Source: JACPNE01 sp964444465 (GTDB lineage Archaea; Nanobdellota; Nanobdellia; SCGC-AAA011-G17; JACPNG01). Taken from it: a stretch of DNA of 32,712 nucleotides. The notes under the pieces were generated by a model that worked only from the letters and a program-made list of their open reading frames with translations, ran no database searches and had not been told where the DNA came from. Position numbers and translations under genes: made by a program. The stretch covers positions 1 through 32,712 of the forward strand of contig CAYUGZ010000009.1 of assembly GCA_964444465.1 (NCBI GenBank), in the 5' to 3' direction. Positions 1 to 7,704 of this stretch are shown here, in pieces (position 1 is the first letter of the stretch; every line of letters begins with the position of its first letter).

Positions 1-464
1 CGATGTTAAGGAGTGCACAATCTCAAATACTATTTTTTTCTGGAAATTTAAGCTTTATTAACATGAGTAATAATAAAATTAAGATACTAGAGGTGATGGA
101 AGAAGTAGCAAAAAGTGGGGTTAAAATAAAAATATTAACTAGGATAGAGATCCCTGGTTTGAATAATATTTTAGATGTACTCTCAATAAATGATAAAGTT
201 GGTAGAGAGGTAGTTGAGATTAGACATACATTCCAACCATTAAGAGCCACAATTGTAGATGATAAGATCATAACTTTAAAAGAAGAAAAGAGCCCATTAG
301 AGTTTAGAGGGGATGAATTAAAAGAAGGTTTTAGTATAATTCTTAAAATTTATGATGAAGAATGGTTAGAATGGTTACAAAAAATATTTTGGAATCTATT
401 TAGAACAGCGATTCCTGCTCAAAAAAGAGTTCAAGAACTAGAAGATATAAGATCCATTAAATAA
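1..464 (+). CDS. PLD-like/TrmB-type regulator, C-terminal part
   Basis: This reading frame is open at the window edge, so the gene almost certainly starts upstream and only its C-terminal ~153 residues are seen. The fragment has the alternating hydrophobic pattern of the phospholipase-D-like C-terminal domain that follows a winged helix in archaeal TrmB-type regulators: a strand around QILFFSGN, a helix, a KIKILTR strand and an ATIVDDKIITL strand where such proteins carry the conserved Asp. No HTH is visible because the N-terminus is missing. The complete gene at 7701-8519 shows the same domain plan. Function is inferred from fold-like pattern only; the ligand and target are unknown. The first visible ATG, at base 3, is probably an internal Met. 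Confidence 0.5.
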   Translation, partial: MLRSAQSQILFFSGNLSFINMSNNKIKILEVMEEVAKSGVKIKILTRIEIPGLNNILDVLSINDKVGREVVEIRHTFQPLRATIVDDKIITLKEEKSPLEFRGDELKEGFSIILKIYDEEWLEWLQKIFWNLFRTAIPAQKRVQELEDIRSIK

Positions 465-561
465 AAATCATGGTGAAGAAGATAAATATATATAAAATAA
501 TTATTCTATCATAAGGGAATAGTAACTCTATAAGAAATCTTGCTTCTAAAATACAAGAATC

Positions 562-569
562 TTTAAATA
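562..569 (+). promoter_or_regulatory. TATA box of the nrdR operon
   Basis: TTTAAATA matches an archaeal TATA box. A start about 25 bp downstream would fall near 590, which places the NrdR-box-like repeats at 587-634 over the transcription start and 5' leader. Position is inferred from spacing only. Confidence 0.45.
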
Positions 570-586
570 AGAATAAATCTTAATAT

Positions 587-634
587 GTACTGTATGTTGT
601 GTAGATTCTAAATCTAACACGCTACATATGGTGT
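587..634 (+). promoter_or_regulatory. Tandem NrdR-box-like operators
   Basis: Two 16-bp sites resemble the bacterial NrdR box, whose consensus I recall as acaCwAtATaTwGtgt. Site 1 at 587-602 matches 12 of 16 positions and site 2 at 619-634 matches 13 of 16, counted by eye. They start 32 bp apart, about three helical turns, the spacing known for cooperative NrdR box pairs. They sit between the TATA box and the nrdR start codon at 639, so binding would block transcription of nrdR-nrdJ-pduO-trx. This is sequence similarity plus position, not shown binding. Confidence 0.7.
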
Positions 635-638
635 AATT

Positions 639-1079
639 ATGCAATGCCCTTACTGTTTCAATCAAGATCTTAAAGTATTAGAAAGCAGAGATAGTTCGGA
701 TTCTATAAGAAGGAGAAGAGAATGCCTAAAATGTAGCAAAAGATTCACAACATATGAAAAAATAGCTATTGATCTAATGGTTATTAAGAAAGATGGTAAA
801 AAAGAACCTTTCAATATTGATAAACTAAAAAAAGGAGTAGCATTAGCTTTAGAAAAAAGACCCTTTAATGAAGAAGATGTTAGTATAATTGCTTCATCTA
901 TAGAGAAAGAGCTTAAGAAATTAAGAAATCATGTGATAAATACTAGAATAATAGGCAATAAAGTTATTAGAAAATTAAAATTATTAGATCAAGTAGCTTA
1001 CCTAAGATTCGCATCAATCTATAAAGATTTTGAAAAAATTGATGATTTTGAAGAAGAATTAAAAATTCTTACAAAATAA
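639..1079 (+). CDS. nrdR: Transcriptional repressor NrdR
   Basis: NrdR represses ribonucleotide reductase genes in response to ATP/dATP bound by its ATP-cone. The 146-residue length fits the family. The N-terminal zinc ribbon is complete (C3-x2-C6 and C29-x2-C32) and is followed by the typical RRRREC and RFTTYE motifs. Residues ~47-137 form the ATP-cone, with VIKKDG at its start and the family ending YLRFASIYKDF. It is the first gene of a run that continues into the class II reductase 31 bp downstream, and two NrdR-box-like sites lie directly upstream, so autoregulation is likely. NrdR is mostly bacterial and known from only some archaea. Confidence 0.95.
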   Translation: MQCPYCFNQDLKVLESRDSSDSIRRRRECLKCSKRFTTYEKIAIDLMVIKKDGKKEPFNIDKLKKGVALALEKRPFNEEDVSIIASSIEKELKKLRNHVINTRIIGNKVIRKLKLLDQVAYLRFASIYKDFEKIDDFEEELKILTK

Positions 1080-1110
1080 AGTAAAAAAACAATGAGGTAT
1101 AACAAAAAAA

Positions 1111-3447
1111 ATGATGAGTGAAGAAAAAGAAAATCAAAAATCTATATTAGATGGTAAAACAACAGAACTTCCTTTTAGTTCTAATGCATTAAATGTGATT
1201 GCTAAAAGATATTTAATGAAAAAAGATGGAATAGTTATTGAAAATCCAGAAGAAATGTTTGATAGAGTATCTAAAAATCTTGCAAATGTTGAATCAAATT
1301 ATGGAAAATCTCAAGAGTATATAGAAGATTTAAGAAAAAGATTTTATGAAGTGATGTCTAATTTTGAGTTCACCCCTGCTGGAAGAACTTTAACAAATGC
1401 AGGATCAGATACTGTATTAATTTCTAATTGTATTGTGCTAAACATAGAAGATTCTATGGAAAGCATATTTCAAACATTACAAGATGCTTCATTATTACAA
1501 CAAGCTGGGTCTGGATTAGGATTTCCTTTACATCTAATGAGACCTGCAGGAATGCCCACAAAAAAATCACAAGGAATAGCTTCTGGTCCAATATCTTTTT
1601 TACAAGTGTATAATAGGGCTTTTGGTGTGATAAAACAACAAAATAGACATGGTGCAAATATGGCTGTTATGAGAGTAGATCATCCAGACATATTGGAGTT
1701 TATTCATTGTAAAAAAGAAGAAGGTGCTATAAGCAATTTTAATGTTTCAGTAGGACTAACAAATGAGTTCATGGAAAAAGTAAAAAATAATGATCCTAAC
1801 CCTTACCTATGTAGATGGAAAGATGAAGAAGTAAAACCAAGAAGGATTAAGAGAGATAATAATTTTTCTATAGAAAGTGTTGAAGAAGTAGACATGACAG
1901 CTAAAGAGATTTTTCAAGAGATTGTTTCTTCTGCTTGGTCAAATGGAGAACCAGGTTGTGTATTTATAGATAAAGTAAATGAAACTAATCCACTACCTGG
2001 ATTAGGGAGGATAGAAGCTTGTAACCCTTGTGGAGAACAATTTCTTCATGATGGAGACGTTTGTAATTTAGGATCAATAAACTTAGAAAAATTTGTTAAA
2101 GAAAACAAAGTAGATTATGAAAAATTGAGATATGTTACAAAGATAGCTACAATAATGTTGGACAACGTGATAGATGTTTCTAACTTTCCATCTGAAAGAG
2201 TAAATAAAACTAGTAGAGCAAATAGAAGGATAGGATTAGGAATAATGGGATTTGCCGATATGTTATACCAATTAAAAATTCCATATGATGGTGAAGAAGG
2301 ATTAGAAACAGCAGAAAAAGTTATGCAATGTATTCAAGAAACATCCCATCAAACTTCTATGGAACTAGCAAATGAAAAAGGAACTTTTTTAAATTGGGAC
2401 AAAAGTGTTTATGCACAAAAAGGAATCAAAATGAGAAATGCTGCATTAACTAATATAGCACCTACAGGAACTATAGCTATGATGTTTGATGTTTCAGGAG
2501 GAGTAGAACCTTATTTTGCTTTAGCTTATCATTATAAAGCGATTTTAGGAGGAAAAATAAGTTTAAGTTACATCAACAAACATTTAGAAAAAGCACTAAA
2601 AGAATCTAATTCATATTCTGATGATATTATGGAGAAAATAGTTAAAGAAGGCACATTAAAAAACATAGAAGAGATTCCAGATTACCTAAAAAAAGTTTTT
2701 GTTACTTCTATGGACATAAGTGCTCAAGCCCATATAAAAATGCAAGCTTCTTTCCAAAAGTATTGTGATAACGCAATTTCAAAGACAATTAATTTTGAGA
2801 ATAAAGCAACAAAAGAAGATGTTTTAGATGGATATTTATTAGCATGGAGTTTAGGTTGTAAAGGGTGTACAGTCTATAGAGATGGGAGTAGAGAGATACA
2901 AATTTTAAATTTAAATAAAGATAAAAAAGAAAAAAAATCGAAACAAAGAGACATAGAAAAATCTGATTACTATGAGATTAACACTGGTCAAGGCCCTTTA
3001 CATATACATATAAATTATGACGAAGAAGGACCAACAAAAGTATTTACAAATATCTCTCCAATAGGAACAGAGATAAGTGGATTAACTACGGCATTAGGAA
3101 TAATGTTAAGTAAATATTTAGAAAATGATGGAGATCCTATAAAATTAATAAAACATTTAAATTCTATAAAAGGAGACAAGCCTTTAGGATTAGGTCCAAA
3201 TAGAGTGGATTCAATACCACACGGAATTTCTAAAGTTATAAGAAAACATTTAACTAAAACAGGGATGTTAAAAGATTTGAATGGACAAACAACATTAGAT
3301 GGACAATCTACTTTTGAGAAGGGAGAAGTAGCTGCACCTGAACAACCAAAATTACATTGTTCTAAATGTTTTAGTACAAATGTTGGAATGGTTTCTGGAT
3401 GCAAAGAACCCACTTGTTTTGATTGTGGATATAGTGCTTGTGGTTAA
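1111..3447 (+). CDS. nrdJ: Adenosylcobalamin-dependent (class II) ribonucleotide reductase
   Basis: Reduces ribonucleotides to deoxyribonucleotides using a thiyl radical generated from adenosylcobalamin, with no oxygen requirement. The protein is 778 residues. The active-site loop NPCGE gives N305, the radical C307 and E309; the redox pair is C107 (SNCIVLN) and C318 (DVCNLGS). The 11-residue gap between C307 and C318 matches the family. APTGTIAMM and SGGVEPYFA are also typical. There is no N-terminal ATP-cone, so allosteric activity control is probably absent. Residues ~625-720 look like the TSCPD-type domain of NrdJ proteins, and the C-terminus is a Cys-rich tail (CSKC, then CFDCGYSACG) that passes electrons to the active site. 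A GAGGT site at 1094-1098 precedes the start; a second Met follows at once. Confidence 0.97.
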   Translation: MMSEEKENQKSILDGKTTELPFSSNALNVIAKRYLMKKDGIVIENPEEMFDRVSKNLANVESNYGKSQEYIEDLRKRFYEVMSNFEFTPAGRTLTNAGSDTVLISNCIVLNIEDSMESIFQTLQDASLLQQAGSGLGFPLHLMRPAGMPTKKSQGIASGPISFLQVYNRAFGVIKQQNRHGANMAVMRVDHPDILEFIHCKKEEGAISNFNVSVGLTNEFMEKVKNNDPNPYLCRWKDEEVKPRRIKRDNNFSIESVEEVDMTAKEIFQEIVSSAWSNGEPGCVFIDKVNETNPLPGLGRIEACNPCGEQFLHDGDVCNLGSINLEKFVKENKVDYEKLRYVTKIATIMLDNVIDVSNFPSERVNKTSRANRRIGLGIMGFADMLYQLKIPYDGEEGLETAEKVMQCIQETSHQTSMELANEKGTFLNWDKSVYAQKGIKMRNAALTNIAPTGTIAMMFDVSGGVEPYFALAYHYKAILGGKISLSYINKHLEKALKESNSYSDDIMEKIVKEGTLKNIEEIPDYLKKVFVTSMDISAQAHIKMQASFQKYCDNAISKTINFENKATKEDVLDGYLLAWSLGCKGCTVYRDGSREIQILNLNKDKKEKKSKQRDIEKSDYYEINTGQGPLHIHINYDEEGPTKVFTNISPIGTEISGLTTALGIMLSKYLENDGDPIKLIKHLNSIKGDKPLGLGPNRVDSIPHGISKVIRKHLTKTGMLKDLNGQTTLDGQSTFEKGEVAAPEQPKLHCSKCFSTNVGMVSGCKEPTCFDCGYSACG

Positions 3448-3957
3448 ATGAAGATCTATACAAAAGTTGGTGATGAAGGAGAAACTGTTACCTATGGAGA
3501 TCTAAAAGTTCCTAAAGATAGCTATGTTATAGATCTAAATGGATACATTGATGCTTTACAATCTTCATTAGATTTTTGTTATATTCATAATAAAGAATTC
3601 AAAGAAATAATAGAAAAAATTAATAAAAAACTTTGGCAATTGGGTGGTGAGATCTCATTAGGAGGGGTAGGAAAAAAAGTTAAAGATCCAATTACTAATG
3701 AAGATATTTTAGAGATAGAATTGTATATGGATGAATTCTCATTTCCTAGAAATTTTATAAGATTCACAAAATTTGGATCAGCTCATCTAAATGAAGCAAG
3801 AGTTAGATGTAGGATATTAGAAAGAGAGTTAACTCAAGTGTTAAGAGCAGGATTGATAAGAGAAGAAGTATATAAATATATAAATAGGCTATCTGATTTG
3901 TTATTTGTGATGTCTTATAAAGTGGAGGTAGATAATGTTAAACTTAACAAAAAATAA
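3448..3957 (+). CDS. pduO: PduO-type cob(I)alamin adenosyltransferase
   Basis: Transfers the adenosyl group of ATP to cob(I)alamin, making the adenosylcobalamin that NrdJ needs. The ATG follows the nrdJ stop codon with no gap, so translation is probably coupled. Family marks: the N-terminal ATP-binding stretch YTKVGDEGET (canonical TGDxGTT, here with changed residues), the GYIDALQSS helix (canonical GxxDELNS) and the catalytic helix with R118, R122, E125 and R126 in the usual spacing, ending in YINRLSDLLFVMSYK. The 169 residues fit the PduO type, not CobA or EutT. The P-loop-like region is divergent, but the catalytic arginines are intact. Its place in the operon supports cofactor supply for the reductase. 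Confidence 0.9.
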   Translation: MKIYTKVGDEGETVTYGDLKVPKDSYVIDLNGYIDALQSSLDFCYIHNKEFKEIIEKINKKLWQLGGEISLGGVGKKVKDPITNEDILEIELYMDEFSFPRNFIRFTKFGSAHLNEARVRCRILERELTQVLRAGLIREEVYKYINRLSDLLFVMSYKVEVDNVKLNKK

Positions 3958-4249
3958 TATAGATGAAGAAATAAAAGAACCAATTATTGTAGATTTTTGG
4001 GCAGGATGGTGCTCTCCTTGTAAAGAGATGGACCCTATGTTTGATCAATTAAGTGAAGAAATTAAAAATTTGAAATTTGCTAAATTAAATGTTGATCAAG
4101 AACCTGAATTAGCTGTTAGATTTGGAGTCATGAGTATTCCTACATTTTTAATAATAAGAGAGGGAAAAGAAATTGGAAGAATTGTTGGAAGCATGCAAAA
4201 ATCTACATTTAAAGAAAAAATTGAAGAATCTTGGAAAGAGATAGCATAA
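3935..4249 (+). CDS. trxA: Thioredoxin
   Basis: A 104-residue thioredoxin with active site WCSPC (C26 and C29; the canonical form is WCGPC), a buried-acid FW motif before it and the cis-proline loop SIPT (P69). Thioredoxins reduce the C-terminal cysteines of ribonucleotide reductase, so as last gene of nrdR-nrdJ-pduO-trx it is probably the dedicated electron donor. The start overlaps the end of pduO by 23 bp and has a clear GGAGGT at 3924-3929, 5 nt before ATG. A T-rich run follows the stop. No thioredoxin reductase is in the window, so its own reductant is unknown. The Ser for Gly in CSPC should alter redox potential modestly. Confidence 0.95.
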   Translation: MLNLTKNNIDEEIKEPIIVDFWAGWCSPCKEMDPMFDQLSEEIKNLKFAKLNVDQEPELAVRFGVMSIPTFLIIREGKEIGRIVGSMQKSTFKEKIEESWKEIA

Positions 4250-4269
4250 CGAAATTCTTTTAAATACTC

Positions 4270-4285
4270 TTTTTTTATTTATTTT
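4270..4285 (+). terminator. T-tract terminator after trx
   Basis: Twenty bases after the trx stop there is a run of thymidines broken by one A, without a strong hairpin. Archaeal RNA polymerase terminates on such tracts. It ends the nrdR operon and separates it from the deoxyhypusine synthase gene. Confidence 0.4.
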
Positions 4286-4387
4286 AATGAAATTTTTAAA
4301 AATTTTATTTGATAGTGTAAGAAAATCTGGAAGTTAACTTATTCTTTTTATTAGCTAAAACTATAATTCAATCTTAAAAGGAAAAAT

Positions 4388-5338
4388 ATGTCTTATATTA
4401 AAGATCTAAAATGGAAGAATGGTATGAAAGTAAAAGATTTACTTAATTCTTATCAGAGTTTGGGATATCAAAGTGTTGAGCTTAAAAAAGCATCAGAAGT
4501 TTTTGTTAAGATGAAAAAAGATAATGCTAAAATTTTTCTTACATTTACCTCTAATATGGTTACTTCTGGATTAAGGGGATTTTTTTCTCAAGTAATAAAA
4601 TTAGAGATGGCTGATGTTATAGTAACAACAGTTGGAGGGATAGAAGAAGATATAATGAAAGCGTTAGGTGAAAAATTTTCAGTTGGTAATTTTGAATACG
4701 ATGATGTTGATCTTCATGAAAAAGGGATAAATAGAGTAGGAAATATATTAATTAAAAATGAAAGTTATATGCGTTTCGAAAATGAGATGCTTAAAATCTT
4801 AGATAGATTATACAAAAAAAAGAAACGTTGGGCTATATCTGATATGTTAAAAGAAATAGGTTTGATGTTAGAAGATGAATCATCTATTCTATATCAAGCA
4901 GCTAAGAAAAATGTACCAATATTTTGTCCAGCAATTACTGATGGCGCTTTTGGTTTTCATCTTTATCTTTTTCAACAAAAACATAATGATTTTATTGTTG
5001 ATGTTATAGAAGATTTTGGTAATATTCTTTTAGTAACAAACCATGATGAAAAGAAAGGAGTAATAGCTTTAGGTGGATCGATCTCAAAGCATCATGCAAT
5101 ACTTTGTACTTTGCTAAATGGTGGTGCAAATTATGCAGTTTATATGACTACTGCACATAAAACATCTGGAAGTATGTCTGGAGCTACTACAAATGAAGCT
5201 AAATCTTGGGGGAAAGTCCAATATGAAAGTGATCTTGCTACAGTTGTTGGAGATGTAACAATCACATTTCCTTTAGCAATGATTGGGGCTTTAGAACAAT
5301 TAAATGAAGAAGGTTTATTAAAAAATGAAAAAAGCTAA
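4388..5338 (+). CDS. dys: Deoxyhypusine synthase
   Basis: Transfers the aminobutyl group of spermidine to a lysine of translation factor aIF5A, the first step of hypusine formation. At 316 residues it fits archaeal members. The catalytic loop SGATTNEAKSWGK is clear, with K276 in the place of the human covalent Lys329 and E270 conserved; SISKHH (H235/H236) and the TSNMVTSGLRG and TVGGIEED nucleotide-binding stretches are typical. AAGGA lies shortly before the ATG. The 3' end overlaps the next gene by 14 bp, a decarboxylase that may make the polyamine substrate. aIF5A itself is not in this window. Confidence 0.95.
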   Translation: MSYIKDLKWKNGMKVKDLLNSYQSLGYQSVELKKASEVFVKMKKDNAKIFLTFTSNMVTSGLRGFFSQVIKLEMADVIVTTVGGIEEDIMKALGEKFSVGNFEYDDVDLHEKGINRVGNILIKNESYMRFENEMLKILDRLYKKKKRWAISDMLKEIGLMLEDESSILYQAAKKNVPIFCPAITDGAFGFHLYLFQQKHNDFIVDVIEDFGNILLVTNHDEKKGVIALGGSISKHHAILCTLLNGGANYAVYMTTAHKTSGSMSGATTNEAKSWGKVQYESDLATVVGDVTITFPLAMIGALEQLNEEGLLKNEKS

Positions 5339-6359
5339 ATTTGTTTTATCTAAATCAAAATTGTTAGAACAATATAACAAAATAGAGAAAATATGCGATA
5401 TTACCTCTTACAGCTCAAAAACAAATCCATTAATTACTAAAATATTAGAAGAAGAAACAAACTGTTGGTTTTCTATTCATCTTAAAAATGAATTAAAAAA
5501 CATTAAAGATAAATCTAGAGTTCTTTTTTTAGCCCAAGGATGGAATCAAAATACAATTCAAGAATTAGTTAGTTTAAATATAAATAAATTCGTTATAGAT
5601 AATGAGTCAGATTTAGATGAACTTTTAAGATTTTTAAATAACAATAATAAAAAAATTATTCTTTTTTTGAGAATAAAATTAAGAGAAAACACAATAAAAA
5701 CCGAAAAATATTTCGTTTTTGGAATGAACTCTGAAGTGATAAACAAAAGAATAAAAGAATTAAAAAAGAATAGTAAAATCTTAAAATTAGGATTGCATTT
5801 CCATAGAAAGACTCAAAATATGGGTGAATGGGATCTTAAATATGAAATTTCTAACCTAATTGAAGCTGAAGTTCTAAAAATGATAGATTATATCAATATT
5901 GGTGGAGGGATCCCCTCTAATTATGCAAACACAAATGAAGATGTTATAAAAAGTATATTTAATAAAATAAAAGAGTTTGATGGATGGTTAAAAAGTAAGA
6001 ATGTTGATCTTATATTAGAACCTGGAAGATACATCTCAGCCCCTTCTTGTAAATTAATTGCTTATATCAAATGTATTCATGACAATAATATAATTATTAA
6101 CGCTTCAGTCTACAATTCAGATTTAGATGCATTAATTGTTCCAGTAAAACTTATTGTTGAAGGAGAACTTTCAAAAAATCAAGGAAAACCTTATGTAATC
6201 AAAGGTATAACACCTTGTTCTATGGATCTTTTTAGGTATAGGGTATATCTTAAAAATCCTAAATTAGGGGAAGCATTAACTTTTTTGAATGCAGGAGCAT
6301 ATAACTTTACTACTGATTTTTGCGATTTAGAAAAATTGGAAACTGAGATGATTGATTAA
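5325..6359 (+). CDS. PLP-dependent decarboxylase (ornithine/DAP decarboxylase fold)
   Basis: A fold-type III PLP enzyme of the ornithine/arginine/diaminopimelate/carboxynorspermidine decarboxylase superfamily. PLP Lys is K32 in YSSKTNP; HFHRKTQ (residues 158-164) replaces the usual HxHVGSQ; GGGIP (193-197) and EPGRY (232-236) bind the PLP phosphate; C298 in TPCSMD corresponds to the catalytic Cys of ornithine decarboxylase, but the Asp after it is Ser; GAYNF is near the C-terminus. At 344 residues it is shorter than most relatives (~380-420). The start lies inside the deoxyhypusine synthase gene in another frame, so the two are probably co-translated. That suggests polyamine synthesis (putrescine, agmatine or carboxyspermidine-type product); the substrate cannot be read from sequence. 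Confidence 0.8.
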   Translation: MKKAKFVLSKSKLLEQYNKIEKICDITSYSSKTNPLITKILEEETNCWFSIHLKNELKNIKDKSRVLFLAQGWNQNTIQELVSLNINKFVIDNESDLDELLRFLNNNNKKIILFLRIKLRENTIKTEKYFVFGMNSEVINKRIKELKKNSKILKLGLHFHRKTQNMGEWDLKYEISNLIEAEVLKMIDYINIGGGIPSNYANTNEDVIKSIFNKIKEFDGWLKSKNVDLILEPGRYISAPSCKLIAYIKCIHDNNIIINASVYNSDLDALIVPVKLIVEGELSKNQGKPYVIKGITPCSMDLFRYRVYLKNPKLGEALTFLNAGAYNFTTDFCDLEKLETEMID

Positions 6360-6396
6360 TGAAAACATTTATTATTAACAAAAATTTTGATATATT

Positions 6397-6612
6397 ATGT
6401 TTGAATATTATAAAAAACTTAAAAGAAAACACAAAAATATTTTCACTTTTTTTGTACTAATAGCAATAATACTTATTTGGAGAGGTATATGGGGATTAGG
6501 TGATTTGTACTTATTTCCTTCAAATGAGCTAATAAGTTTGCTATCTTCTATATTGATAGGGATAATTATCTTATTAGGACTAAGATTTACTATGTCTAGA
6601 CTGATTGAATAA
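6397..6612 (+). CDS. Small two-helix membrane protein
   Basis: A 71-residue protein with a basic N-terminus (KKLKRKHK) and two hydrophobic helices at ~16-33 and ~46-63. Between them is RGIWGLGDLYLFPSN, a motif I recognise from short uncharacterised membrane proteins in archaea and candidate phyla. Function is unknown. It lies between the decarboxylase and mtaB, all on the plus strand, with gaps of about 30-37 bp. Confidence 0.75.
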   Translation: MFEYYKKLKRKHKNIFTFFVLIAIILIWRGIWGLGDLYLFPSNELISLLSSILIGIIILLGLRFTMSRLIE

Positions 6613-6642
6613 ATTTAAAAATCAATTTAATTTAATTTTTTC

Positions 6643-7704
6643 ATGAAAGTTTTTATAAAAACTTATGGATGTCAAGCCAATATAGCAGATTCAGAACAAT
6701 TGGCTGGATTGTTAAACAAAAATCATGAGATAGTTAGTTCTATAGAAGATTCAGATCTAGTTATAGTTAATACTTGTTCAGTTAAAGAAAAAACTCAGAA
6801 TAAAGAAATAAATTTCATAAAAGGAATTCCAAAAAATAAAAAAATATTTGTTGGTGGATGTTTATCAAAAACTTTAGATATTAGAAAATATAAAAAAGAA
6901 TTAGATGCTGTCTTTGATACAAATTCTATAACTAAAGTTCCAGAGATGATCAATGATCCAAAAGACTTATTCTCAGAAGAAAAAGAACATAAAATAAACA
7001 TTCCAAGAATAAGAAAAGAGAAAGATACTGCTAGAATAGTTATACAAGAGGGTTGTTTAAACAAATGTAGTTTTTGTGCAACAAAATTAGCAAGAGGAAA
7101 CTTAAAATCTTATAGAATTGGAGATATTAAAAGAGAAGTTGAAAAATCAATTAAAGAAGGATGTAAAAAAGTATACTTAACAGGACAAGACCTTGGATGT
7201 TATGGATTTGATCTTAAAACTAATCTTCCAGAACTTTTAGATGAATTAACTAAAATTGAAGGAGAGTTTATGATAAGAGTAGGAATGATGAACCCATGGC
7301 ATGTAATAAAAATATTAGATAGTTTAATTGAGTCTTATAAAAATCCTAAAATCATGAAATTTTTACATCTTCCTGTTCAATCAGGATCTGAAGAGGTATT
7401 GAAACACATGAGAAGGATTCATACAGTTGATACATTCAAGACTATTATAAAAAAATTTAGAGAAGAAATTCCTAATGTTGATATAGACTCAGACATTATT
7501 GTAGGGTATCCAAAAGAAAGCGAAAAAGATTTTAATCAAACTCTCAGTTTAATAAAAGAAATAAAACCAAATGTATTAAACATATCGAGATTTGCTGCTA
7601 GACCTGGCACTGAAGCTTATAACTTAAAGAGATTACCAACCCAAGAAGTTAAAAGAAGGTCTGTTTTAGCAGATAAAATATTTAAAGAAATTAAAAAAAA
7701 TTAA
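6643..7704 (+). CDS. tRNA t6A37 methylthiotransferase, archaeal MtaB type, without TRAM domain
   Basis: A radical-SAM enzyme that converts t6A to ms2t6A at tRNA position 37. The N-terminal UPF0004 domain opens with KTYGCQANIADSE and has the three cluster cysteines C10, C45 and C73; the radical-SAM motif CX3CX2C is C138, C142, C145. QSGSEEVLKHMRR and DIIVGYPKE are family motifs. At 353 residues it stops after the radical-SAM domain, so the C-terminal TRAM RNA-binding domain of typical ~420-residue members is missing. A TATA-like TTTAAAA at 6614-6620 fits a leaderless start. The stop overlaps that of the convergent regulator gene. Confidence 0.9.
   Translation: MKVFIKTYGCQANIADSEQLAGLLNKNHEIVSSIEDSDLVIVNTCSVKEKTQNKEINFIKGIPKNKKIFVGGCLSKTLDIRKYKKELDAVFDTNSITKVPEMINDPKDLFSEEKEHKINIPRIRKEKDTARIVIQEGCLNKCSFCATKLARGNLKSYRIGDIKREVEKSIKEGCKKVYLTGQDLGCYGFDLKTNLPELLDELTKIEGEFMIRVGMMNPWHVIKILDSLIESYKNPKIMKFLHLPVQSGSEEVLKHMRRIHTVDTFKTIIKKFREEIPNVDIDSDIIVGYPKESEKDFNQTLSLIKEIKPNVLNISRFAARPGTEAYNLKRLPTQEVKRRSVLADKIFKEIKKN

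Noticed and set aside
3015..3413. 132-codon open frame antisense to nrdJ
   Set aside because: It is fully inside nrdJ on the other strand, has no promoter or SD, and its protein has no recognisable pattern. AT-rich codon use on one strand easily leaves the other open.
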